The position numbers and the translations under genes are program-made. From Brachypodium distachyon (lineage: Eukaryota > Streptophyta > Magnoliopsida > Poales > Poaceae), in contig NC_016132.3 in NCBI RefSeq assembly GCF_000005505.3, positions 39,012,914 to 39,076,913 on the forward strand: a DNA stretch of 64,000 nt, in the 5' to 3' direction. The notes under the pieces are model-generated. The model did not search any database. It was given only the letters and a program-made list of their open reading frames with translations, and was not told where the DNA came from. This document shows positions 56,001-64,000 of this stretch, piece by piece. The stretch's first letter is position 1. Every line of letters begins with the position of its first letter.

Positions 56001-57372
56001 CGTGGTGAAGCACAAGGCCCGGCTCGTGGCAAAGGGATATGTCCAGCGCGCCGGCGTGGACTTCGACGAGGTTTTCGCGCCGGTGGCCAGGCTGGAGTCC
56101 GTGCGGCTCATCCTTGCACTGGCTGCACATCACGGTTGGGAGGTGCATCACATGGACGTGAAGTCCGCCTTCCTCAACGGCGAGCTGGAGGAGGTGGTCT
56201 ACGTGACCCAGCCACCGGGCTTCCTTGCCGACGGCCGTGAACGGGACGTGTACAAACTGCACAAGGCGTTGTATGGCCTGCGGCAGGCGCCGCGCGCGTG
56301 GAACTCCAAGCTGGACGCCAGCCTCGTCTCTCTCGGCTTCACTCGAAGTGCCACCGAGCACGGCGTGTACGCGAGGGGAACGGATCACGAGCTGCTGATC
56401 GTCGGAGTCTACGTCGATGATCTCGTCATCACCGGCGCTCGGAAACAGGAGGTGCTCAGTTTCAAGGAGGAAATGAAGCAGATGTTCAGCATGAGCGACC
56501 TCGGGTTGCTGCGGTACTACCTCGGGCTGGAGGTCAAGCAGGGGACGCGGTGCACCACGATCACGCAATCAGCCTACGCCGCTAAGCTCCTCGAGAAAGC
56601 TGGCATGGCAGGTTGCAACTCTGTGCACGCGCCAATGGAGACAAGGTGTCGCCTTAGCAAGGAGAGAAAGGAGGCAGCGGTGGATGCAACTTTCTACAGA
56701 AGCGTTATCGGCAGCCTCCGGTACCTGGTTCACACCCGCGCGGATATTTCGTTCGCCGTCGGGTTCCTGAGTCGCTTCATGGAGGCACCAGCGGGAGATC
56801 ACCTCGCGGCTGTCAAGCACCTGCTCCGCTACATTGCTGGCACACTCACGCATGGGTGTGTGTACCGCCACGGCGACGGCGAGACACTGACAGGCTTCAG
56901 CGATTCAGATCATGCCGGTGATGTGGACTCCAGGAAGAGCACGTCGGGAGTGCTGTTCTTCCTTGGCGACAGCCCCGTCAGCTGGCAGTCCCAGAAGCAA
57001 AAGGTCGTCGCCACATCGTCGTGCGAGGCGGAGTACATCGCGGCAGCAACAGCTGCGTGCCAGGGCGTTTGGCTCGCTCGTCTCCTCGGTGAGCTGCTGA
57101 ACAAGGATGCTGTTCCAACCACGATCTTCATCGACAATAAGTCAGCAATCTCACTCTGCAAGAATCCCGTACTCCATGATCGCAGTAAGCATATCGATCT
57201 CCGATACCATTTTATTCGAGATTGTGTTGAGAAAGGAACAGTTGCTGTGGAGTTCATCGGGACAGGTGAACAGAGAGCTGATCTTCTGACAAAGCCACTT
57301 GGGCGTGTACGCTTCCTGGAGTTGCGCAAGAAGGTGGGGATCGTCGATGTCAAGTCAGTGAGCCAGGGTTGA
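53062..57372 (+). CDS. Copia Gag-Pol polyprotein frame
   Basis: About 1436 codons open to the TGA at 57370. In order: UBN2-type Gag; CCHC knuckle CRYCNKKGHWARECRKR near residue 269; aspartic protease WFLDTGATNHM near 375; pre-integrase WHARLGHLHFDG; integrase core HGDLCGP...DDRSRYMW...RTDRGGEF...PQQNGVVERRNQ; RT with KHKARLVAKGY and YVDDLVITG near 1117; RNase H with SDSDHAGD and SSCEAEYIAA. It supplies all activities for retrotransposition. Odd point: the first ATG after the PBS (52940) is in another frame and runs to about 53170, while the long frame has no ATG until about 53158. Either the start is non-canonical or one base was lost near 53059. No other break seen. Confidence 0.93.
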   Translation: MVQREVVRETGGGSGTHLSFPMLTRGSYTNWAMVMEVNLQAASLWEAIEDDTVSRKDDKQALAALLRSTPSEMHCMLIGKGTAKAAWEAIRMAHQGNDRVRDSRVRRLRTEFETVSFKDGERIDEFAMRLSNIAAALRSLGDHGTVEEEKVVRKFLSVVPSRFVQIAFSIETLLDPSVLTLEEVTGHLRAMEECLDSDRGSSGNQLLLTEEQWEARKRQPRGGATGGSLSGKGDARGNVRANDNRKGAPALRPASPPRGQNNDGDRERCRYCNKKGHWARECRKRQRDEAAAAAANLAQAEKEYDEEDDGPGLMMASVEEVYERVKPVAVNAAPTPVVEPETAVCNRGQVFLNEQRAVVTPSLGDEHAGETWFLDTGATNHMTGSLDAFAELDRSVAGKVRFADGSVVDIHGRGTVVFSVDGRDHRAFTEVFYIPALKSSVVSLGQLDEGWYDIHIRRGTLTVHDHRQRLILKVKRSANRLYKLSFTPVRPVCLAVGHMSDAWRWHARLGHLHFDGIQRMVRGELVRGLPHIEHADELCEACLAGKQRRLPFPQKVKFRAAEPLELVHGDLCGPITPPTPGGRRYVLVLIDDRSRYMWVELLATKDQAARAIVKFQAAAENECGHKLRVLRTDRGGEFTSATFYEHCAETGVQRHLTAPYTPQQNGVVERRNQTLLGMARSMLKAKRMPNTFWGEAVLTAAFILNRSFTRSVDGKTPYEAWHGVKPDVRFLRVFGCVGHVKTTPPNQQKLADRSSPMVFIGYDTGSKAYRMYDPASKRVHVSRDVVFDEDKRWNWEAPGEPSASSTFTVEYPVYETRASTSNKQASVPAASTSPEPSVPVHRGASSPATPTPRSISKPVEFVSPPTTWSGQLDADDSVTAPHRVRRITDILDTPSSPPRLAECPVLVEEHSDDEALHLLEGEEPSSFAEAEREDCWRHAMLDELQSIDDNNTWTLTPLPAGQRAIGLKWVYKLKKDEHGNVVKHKARLVAKGYVQRAGVDFDEVFAPVARLESVRLILALAAHHGWEVHHMDVKSAFLNGELEEVVYVTQPPGFLADGRERDVYKLHKALYGLRQAPRAWNSKLDASLVSLGFTRSATEHGVYARGTDHELLIVGVYVDDLVITGARKQEVLSFKEEMKQMFSMSDLGLLRYYLGLEVKQGTRCTTITQSAYAAKLLEKAGMAGCNSVHAPMETRCRLSKERKEAAVDATFYRSVIGSLRYLVHTRADISFAVGFLSRFMEAPAGDHLAAVKHLLRYIAGTLTHGCVYRHGDGETLTGFSDSDHAGDVDSRKSTSGVLFFLGDSPVSWQSQKQKVVATSSCEAEYIAAATAACQGVWLARLLGELLNKDAVPTTIFIDNKSAISLCKNPVLHDRSKHIDLRYHFIRDCVEKGTVAVEFIGTGEQRADLLTKPLGRVRFLELRKKVGIVDVKSVSQG

Positions 57373-57381
57373 GGGGGAGAT
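57371..57381 (+). promoter_or_regulatory. Polypurine tract
   Basis: GAGGGGGAGA immediately before the 3' LTR; primes plus-strand DNA synthesis in this family. Confidence 0.85.
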
Positions 57382-57748
57382 TGTGGTCTTAAACCCTGTC
57401 TAGCTGCCTCTGAAGAAGTGTTTTCTGAATTTTCATAAGTGTCATGTCTGACACCGTTTTTTAGGCTAGTTTCAGTTCAGAGTTTAGTTGCTATTTTTCA
57501 GCTCCTCAGTGGTTGCGTTTTGTGCGCCCTGACTTAGTCTAGATCGTCCAGCGCGAGGCTCGGATCATGGGGATGGACGTGGTCAGTAGTGGAGCACGTT
57601 GCCTGGACATGTGTGTGCACTCTTGATGAATAAAAAGAAAAGAAGACAGAAAAGCTGCTAAGTTGCGCGCAGCACCAAAATACTCTCGTGCTCTTGCCCT
57701 TTCGATCTCTCTCTCGTTCTCTCGAGTTTTTTTGATCTCAGGGCGACA
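57382..57748 (+). repeat. 3' LTR of the copia element
   Basis: 367 bp, apparently identical to the 5' LTR. Ends 26 bp before the RIP exon. Confidence 0.97.
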
Positions 57749-57774
57749 CATTTTACTATGTTCACCTCTTGCAG

Positions 57775-58503
57775 CATTCTCCGGTTTTTCAGCTGCATTT
57801 AGATGACGATGCTGAAATCATGGCTGCTAATTTCGATAATCTATTAGATGCAATCGCTGAACACATCAGAACGCAGATTTGGAATGGACCAAATGGGTTT
57901 GTCGAAGAGATATTAATTGCACCAAAAGGAGCAGGTTTCTATATTGTTGAAATACTTCCTCCGGCAACTTGGACGCACAATAATGTTGGGCCAGTTAGGC
58001 TATTATTTGCTTTTGAGAACCTTTATTGCATGGGCTTCTATAGTAACACTAACTGGTTTCTATTTAGCGATCATTACAAAATATTGGAAAATCGTGGTGA
58101 TATTCAAATTCAAGGAAGCAATGTAAGGTCGCTTACCTTTGATGGAAATTACAATAGACTAGGTCCCAGCTTTGCTAGCGTCAATTTAGGACAGTTTGCA
58201 TTCTATGAGATTTACACGCAGATACCACATTTTCCTGGCTCAACTGTTGAAGGACCCCTTCGGATGTGTGCAGTTTGTTTTTCAGAGTGTTTACGATTTC
58301 CGTGGTTTCGACAGTATATACTTGACCGTATGGCTGCATTTGCGAATCACCCTGATGATATTAGTGCGTTTGCAAACCATTTTCGGAACTGGTCAAGGTA
58401 TTCTTTATTGGTTCGCGGAGGTAGAGCAGCTTTTACTCCTAAGCCTGAGTGGGGTTTAGATTCCTTTGATGATCTTCTTGGATTTATCAGTGTGGTACTG
58501 TAG
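57775..58503 (+). CDS. Second RIP-domain exon, partial (no start exon found)
   Basis: 243 codons including TAG, following a TTCACCTCTTGCAG acceptor equal to that of the 30-kb RIP exon. The residues expected for rRNA N-glycosylase activity are present: Tyr in NLYCMGF, Tyr in GNYNR, Glu and Arg in FSECLRF, Trp in HFRNWS. The exon begins with the first beta strand of the fold, so an upstream coding exon or an internal start is required. I found none. The internal ATG at 57820 would drop that strand. The copia 3' LTR and its target duplication end only 21 bp before the exon, replacing the natural intron sequence where the branch point should lie. The exon may be dead, or may be transcribed from the LTR. 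Sequence differs much from the 30-kb gene, so the duplication is old. Confidence 0.75.
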   Translation, partial: HSPVFQLHLDDDAEIMAANFDNLLDAIAEHIRTQIWNGPNGFVEEILIAPKGAGFYIVEILPPATWTHNNVGPVRLLFAFENLYCMGFYSNTNWFLFSDHYKILENRGDIQIQGSNVRSLTFDGNYNRLGPSFASVNLGQFAFYEIYTQIPHFPGSTVEGPLRMCAVCFSECLRFPWFRQYILDRMAAFANHPDDISAFANHFRNWSRYSLLVRGGRAAFTPKPEWGLDSFDDLLGFISVVL

Positions 58504-59758
58504 TTGGCCTTTGGCAGCTCAATGGTTGACAAATTACAAACTGCAGTCAACGTCAGCTAACACTTTTTCCAAACTGTCTTAGCAGTGCAACAAACAAATG
58601 TTAGAAGTAACGGTATCTGGGCTTTGAGAAGGCCAAAGAGATTATAGGGATGGAAGGCTCTTATGCTATCCTTGGGTGGCAAACTAATTAATATAAGTCT
58701 GCTCTAAGCTTATTCGCATGAATCTGGCCCTCCAAATTAGATTCAAAACAATGGATAAGAATATAAAGCAACAGCTCCTCTGTGTTGTAAGTATGCTTGT
58801 TGGCTTGCCTTGATTAATCGTTGCTGGACATCTGACAGACTGGAACGTTGTGGCCTCAATCATGTTTCTTCTGCTCCTGTATCTTTTTGGCCAAAGATGG
58901 TTTCAACTTTCAAGTGTTTTCTGTAGTTCAATCAGCTGATCTGTATGATTGTTAGAGATAGCAATGGGGGAGCAGATTCGTTGCACTGGGTGGAGCGTCA
59001 TAGCAACTAGTACTCGGAAAGAGCTTTGGTGCTTTCCAGTGCCCAGCTTCATGTGCTGAGAATACAGCATTAGTGTTTTTAGCATTAGTTTAACAGAAGT
59101 TGACTTTGAGCTACAACACCTATCATCTGGAATAGCATTTCACTATTGAAGCCTCCGTTCCATCCTCTGTTGCTCTTTCAATGAACCACAGGGGTATGCA
59201 CGTTTATTGACAAGTGCTGCAAATATACTCAAAAGCTAATGTGTTGGTTGCACTTCAGAATTTGCCAAGACATTGTAGTACGCAGATCATTGCTGCACTT
59301 TTCTTCCTTTAAATTATCATATCCCTGTGCTGCTCATACTACTCGTAAGCCTAGCATTGGCATCGGAGCTGCCACTCATCAGCCCTGGTACTGCAGATTC
59401 TCTGGTTATTGCTTTCCTTGGCCATTTTCTCATATACAGGTATTGTGTTTTCTTATGAAATGTTGCTCCTTTTATGCGTATGAACCGCAATCCTGTTATC
59501 TGTGCAGACAAACATGCATCCACCAGTTGACAGTGAACAGTTCAGCTAACTTGCCCTTTATTTTTTTGGTGATTAGATTCTAGTTCCATATATGCATAGG
59601 CAACTTATACCATGTCTGGAAATATGTTCAATCTTACTTCCTTTATATAATGTACCTGTTAGCAGTTACATTTTGTGCCACAGTAAAGCACTTAATCTTT
59701 TGCACAATTGGGCACTTTTTCACCCTTTTTTTGCCGTAGTACTTCTTCTTAGGATATA

Positions 59759-59871
59759 CTCCCTCCGTCCCATATTAAGTGACTCAAATTTGCCCAAATA
59801 TGAATGTATCTATGCCTAAAAAGCGTCTAGATATATATAATAGAAAGTCACTTAATATGGGATGGAGGGAG
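59759..59871. mobile_element. Stowaway-like MITE, 113 bp
   Basis: TA at 59757-59758 and 59872-59873; ends CTCCCTCCGTCCCATATTAA and its inverse. Best preserved of the three 113-bp copies. Confidence 0.93.
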
Positions 59872-60893
59872 TATTTTCTTATGCATTTCTCATCCTGTTG
59901 ATTGTGCTTAGTTTTACCATGTCGCGTGCCCCTGATAATTTTTTACCAGCATAAGTGCTTTAGACAAAAGGCCACATGGCCCACTTTTTTATTGAAGTGA
60001 CAGAACGTACTACAAAGGCTTGCTGGGGTTACCAACATATCATCATCCAGGAAATCCAAGGAAAACACTCCAACAAACTCCCAACACTACCATCAAAAGA
60101 TACAGCAAAAGAAACGAAAGAAGAAAAAACCTCCGACACTCGGGATGTCGACGTCAGATTTCTTGGATTGGGTGTTTATACCCTCTTCAAGGAGAGATGT
60201 TATTGTGCTGTTCTTTGTTTCTTGATTGTCACCTTGTATTAGTCAGCTCTTATATATGAACGTCATGCATATTGCCTCTTACCAATCGTATTTCTGGTGC
60301 GTTTCCATATACCTCTTTCCATTTATGAGTTAATTCTGATCTCTCTTTTCTATCCTATCTGCAGCATTATAGTATCTGTTATCTCTGTAGCATATTCCCA
60401 GCTCTATATATGAGTTCACTCTGTATAGTTGCTTGCATCCTCTCTTCAGCAGCTGGAATGCTAGTCAATGGAGAGCTCATCAAAACAATCGATATATGAA
60501 AGGTTTGAGGATTGCTTAGCTACGCTTGTTGGTTCAGGAGGCTCACATCTTCACAAGACAACATACTATTTATGGAATATCCATCTACGCAGACGGTATG
60601 TTAACATTTTCGTCAAGACAAAGTCAGAGAGTTGTATGCAATTGGGGATATTCTGCCACAGATAACATACCAGTACTTTAAGGAATATCTATCTACAGTG
60701 TATTTCTGCCGCGCTCTAGCATTTTTTTCCCCTTCTAGTTGTACTCTGTCTCCATCTTGTCTCTCTATCAGCTATGTACACTTTTCACTTAAAATGAAAT
60801 GAAAATCAGCATGAAAACCATCACCACCTTCAGCAGAAGCAGCAGCATTACTCACTTCGCTAAAAATTCTGTACATATACAAATTTGCTTCAC

Positions 60894-60968
60894 AGCTGGA
60901 TATACAAAATTGCTCCATAGCTGGATATACAAAATTGCTCCATAGCTGGATAAACAAAAGCAATTCAT
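60894..60968. repeat. 25-bp tandem repeat, three units
   Basis: 'agctggatatacaaaattgc' begins at 60894 and 60919 and, with a small change, at 60944. Confidence 0.85.
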
Positions 60969-61526
60969 GCTTTCAATAGTATCAACTTCAAGCCTACAGT
61001 GGAATTATTTAATTTCATTTCTTGACCTGTGGATCAAATTTGGATCTGAAATTTTGTTATAAAAAATATTCAGAATTTTTCATGGTAAATTAGGAGCTTA
61101 GTGCACTAGCACACCTTAAGGTGTCAGTGCACTCAAAATATTGCCCCCTGGAGCAGTGGCACTAAGAAGAGCCCATCAACAAGACTGCTACACTGGAATG
61201 AACACCACTCCCAGTGATTACATATCATAATACATTTTCATACACTTCGCACGAACCATATGAATCAAAATGCTAGTGAACAAATATTTGACAAGGCTAC
61301 CATTATTCATAGTGGTTCATCAATTTATCATGTGTTCATCTGAAGAGTATGGATATCTCTGGAAAGAATATACTGCTTTACAAGATGCTTGGTTTGACAA
61401 ATGTACAAAACAATAAGCACCTCACAGCAACAATCTACTACAGTATCTCAGAAGGTGTTTCAGGCTTTCAGCCAATAAGAACACGATTGATATGGATCTC
61501 TTTCTTCAACAGCTAGCATTAGATCT

Positions 61527-63570
61527 CTAGTCTTTTATCCATCTCCGTTTCCTAGGATGCCCTTGCTTCACCATATAAACCCGGCCATAAACCCAGCTTC
61601 TTCTAGGTCCAGACAAAGATCTCTGCATTGCAATGTTGAAACACGGAAATGATAAGTTTTGGTTTACATGTTCAAAATCTACATCCAGAATTGCAAATTT
61701 CATGATAATTTTATAATCCGAATTCAGATTCCTTTAATATTTTGGAACTTCCATTCAAATATTTTGAGTGTCAAAAATTGGCAATTTGGCATAACAAAGG
61801 GCCTAAATGTGCTAACCTATCACTTTTATCAGTCAAGGAACCAGAGGAAAGGGATTGCAGAGTTTGTCCCAAGTCATAACTGATGTAGATTGGCACGATA
61901 GTGCTTTGACAAAACCAAAACAGTGTTCTTTTGCATGCATTGCTAATTATCGACATAAATCAAATTCGAATCACAATTTTGTTAAAAAACTAAGCATTTT
62001 ATTACTGCAAGACCTGTATGAAAATTAAGGTATTTCACATACCTCGACTTTAGTACGGTACTCCAATGGGCATTCGCAGACATGGCATTCTGCCTTGTGG
62101 GGTGCTTTAATGGATTTATCCGTCTTCACGAATGCAAAGACCTAACAGGGACAGGTTTACTTACTCAGATGACCAAAATGTTGTACAATTAAGCACTAAA
62201 AGGAGCCATGTTGGGCTACTAATATAAGTCAAGTCAAGTGAACCTGACCTGCTCGCCACAATTTGGGCAAGAACCTTTTAGTGCAACCAAATTGTTTGTC
62301 AATAAGCCTTGCAGTGCACCAACTGAGGAGACAAAACAATAAATTATTTAAGATGCTGGCAAACACAAATTTACAGATCGAACATGAAAATCAAAGAACC
62401 ACTGATAACTAACGGCGAATAAAATGGACTCAAGAACTTCTCTTACCAGAAGCGGATGCAATTGGATAGCCAACCAGGTAGCCCAATCCAATCAAAACCA
62501 TGTCATTCACCCTCGTTATCCCATCAAGGGACTTAGCACCATACAAGAGAAACCTTGCTCCAAATGCATCTCCAAATGTCATGCTAAGGGCGTAGAAGCT
62601 CGGAACCAGGAACGCCGAGGAGCCAAACATGAGTAGCAGCATCCAGATGCTCGATAATGCCATAAACATCGAGTGGTCCTCCTGCCCTACACCCAAGTGC
62701 CAATCAATACACCAAACTGTAAGTCAATGGCATCAGGTGGCTCGAGCCGGAAGAGATGAGATCAAGTTTGAAAGTAATCCAGGTTGATTTCCACAAAAAA
62801 GGTTACCTCGGCGTCTGCGTAGGTCGATTGTCGCTTGAGGCTGCAGCGTGGGTATTTTACGACCGATGGAGAGCCGTAGACCCGGAGCTTCAACTGCCAG
62901 TGAAGCATACATGATTTGTTGGGATGCAGATGCAACAGCAACAGGCCAACAGCCAATGAAATTGGAGAGATGCAGCAGGCGGTGTATGCAAAGTTGGATA
63001 TATGTAGATTTGGTTTTATGCTTGTGCTGTATTCTTTACCTCAACTTTGTCAAACATGTCATCAACAATCAGAGGCTGGCCACTGTAGTAGGAATCCCTG
63101 GCCTGCCATATGAAAGGATTGCAGATTACTATATATACAGGTATGGTGATGCCTTGACAGAAGTCAGAAGGCAACACTATTTACAACATCAGAAGGTAGA
63201 CAATATGAAAGCTAATCACAAAAGTCAAAAACAGCACGGCAACTTTCAGCTGGTCAAAGGTTTATAATCCTAACTGTAATGGAAGGTCCTCGAACTGCAT
63301 GTATGTTAATCAGAAGAAAGATGGCGCAGCTTTCAGTTAGCTACAGGTTTCTAACTGCGACTGAAGCAACTGAAGAAGAGGAAGAAGAAGAACCTGGCGG
63401 TAGAGCGCCTCGAGCATCTCCTGGCTGGCCGTCTCGATGGGCCCCACGTACAGGCACGACGGGCCTTCCCCCGCCGCCGCACAAACTCGCAGCCCCACCC
63501 GAGGCGCCCGCGGCCGGCCCAGCCGCGCGTTCCCGCCGGCCACCGGCGCTGCTGCTGCCGCCGCCGCCAT
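61527..63570 (-). CDS. Chloroplast PGR5-like (PGRL1/PGRL2 family) protein
   Basis: Seven exons: 63570-63394, 63102-63040, 62893-62807, 62681-62447, 62322-62249, 62141-62043, 61622-61527. They total 831 nt, 276 residues, all with GT-AG junctions and consistent phase. Residues 1-33 are Ala/Arg-rich like a plastid transit peptide. Then GPSCLYVGPIETASQEMLEAL, ARDSYYSGQPLIVDDMFD, VVKYPRCSLKRQSTYADAE, two membrane segments (about 114-140 and 168-190), and two cysteine pairs CPNCG (206-209) and CHVCEC (231-236), followed by a basic C-terminal tail (WVYGRVYMVKQGHPRKRRW). PGRL1 works with PGR5 in cyclic electron flow around photosystem I in thylakoids. This protein is shorter and its sequence differs from PGRL1, so the PGRL2-like branch is more likely. 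Located outside the NLR/RIP cluster. Confidence 0.8.
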
Positions 63571-64000
63571 GAATGCTCAAATTCTCCTCCTCTTCCTCCG
63601 CCTCTTGTATGTACGGACCAGGATTCCAGGGCCTCTGAAAAGGGACGGAATTGGTAGTGGGCGAGGCGTGAAAGAATCCGGCGAGAGCCGAGAGGGGGAT
63701 GCGTGGAGACCTCACGCGCCGCGGGGAAGAAGACAAGAAAAAAGCTCTCGGATTTGGATCAGTGGTGGTTGCTTGGAGGCAACGAACGCCGGGAAGAGAA
63801 GAAGAAAATATATCTGTGGCTGCGATAATTGGTGGCTCCCGATGCTTGCTCAGGTAATAAGCTGGAGAGATTTTCTTCCGGCGAGCTAGCCTTGCTAGCT
63901 AGAAACACAAGAGATTTTTATTTGTTTCCTTTCCTGGCCGTCCGTATTTGACAGTTTTGGGCATACTGTTGACCTCCATCATCTCCTTGATGTGATCCTA
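63571..64000 (-). promoter_or_regulatory. Upstream region of the PGRL-family gene
   Basis: Leader and promoter side of the minus-strand gene. Open frames on both strands at 63580-63890 have no recognised domain. No distinct TATA box chosen. Confidence 0.35.

Larger units (their letters stand above)
52543..57753 (+). mobile_element. Complete Ty1/copia retrotransposon with target duplication
   Basis: The element spans 52548-57748, flanked by CATTT at 52543-52547 and 57749-57753. The two 367-bp LTRs start TGTGGTCTTAAACCC and end GGGCGACA, and I found no difference between them by eye. A primer-binding site (TTGGCATCAGAGCCAGG, initiator tRNA-Met type) follows the 5' LTR, and a polypurine tract (GAGGGGGAGA) precedes the 3' LTR. 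The internal region has one long gag-pol frame. Identical LTRs imply a very young insertion. It sits in the intron or leader just upstream of the second RIP exon. Confidence 0.97.
58504..61526. other. Intergenic, no gene supported
   Basis: 58504-59150 is probably the 3' UTR and flank of the RIP gene. 59980-60180 resembles the 3' part of a LINE or other repeat but is not classifiable. The remaining open frames are short and without recognised domains. Confidence 0.3.

Noticed and set aside
53368..56568. Large antisense frames (for example 278 and 243 codons) inside the copia element
   Set aside because: Shadows of the GC-rich Gag-Pol coding sequence.

Overview
The window looks like nuclear DNA of a grass, most likely a pooid (Brachypodium, Triticeae, oat or ryegrass type). 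The reasons are spliced plant genes with GT-AG introns, coiled-coil NLR genes with an intron just before kinase-2, an expanded family of DUF6598-type genes, Stowaway-like MITEs with CTCCCTCCGTCCC ends and TA duplications, plant LINE 3' ends, and a Ty1/copia element primed by initiator tRNA-Met. I cannot name the species. I saw no rRNA gene, tRNA gene or CRISPR array.

Layout. 0-5.6 kb: a worn copy of an NLR 3' flank, then NLR gene 1 (1681-4858). 5.8-10.2 kb: an orphan DUF6598 first exon, a small LINE-like insertion with a 22-bp target duplication, a MITE, and a duplicated promoter block. 10.2-15.9 kb: NLR gene 2 (10256-13601, three exons) and a tail-only fragment of a third NLR. 16-29.5 kb: a graveyard of DUF6598 genes on the minus strand (five broken copies or fragments) mixed with LINE pieces and tandem repeats. 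30.2-32.6 kb: a ribosome-inactivating-protein (RIP) domain gene on the minus strand. 34.8-39.7 kb: two intact DUF6598 genes arranged head to head, with 227 bp between their ATGs. 40-43 kb: a copia RT scrap and a broken F-box/PP2-type gene. 44-46 kb: a two-level degenerate satellite. 47.0-50.05 kb: a third intact DUF6598 gene. 51-58.5 kb: a second RIP-domain exon whose upstream side has been invaded by a complete copia element with apparently identical LTRs. 61.5-63.6 kb: a seven-exon gene for a chloroplast PGR5-like (PGRL1/PGRL2 family) protein.

How the genes relate. NLR receptors, RIP-fold enzymes and the grass-specific DUF6598 family sit together in a block that has been duplicated several times. 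Orphan DUF6598 first exons still sit downstream of the NLR units, so the duplicated unit seems to have carried NLR plus neighbouring DUF6598 sequence. Both RIP exons keep the residues expected for catalysis. A joint role in defence is a reasonable guess, but the sequence only shows that they are neighbours. The PGRL-family gene on the right edge looks like an ordinary single-copy housekeeping gene outside the cluster.

Exon joins were worked out by hand from splice consensus, reading-frame arithmetic and agreement between paralogues in this window. No database search was possible.
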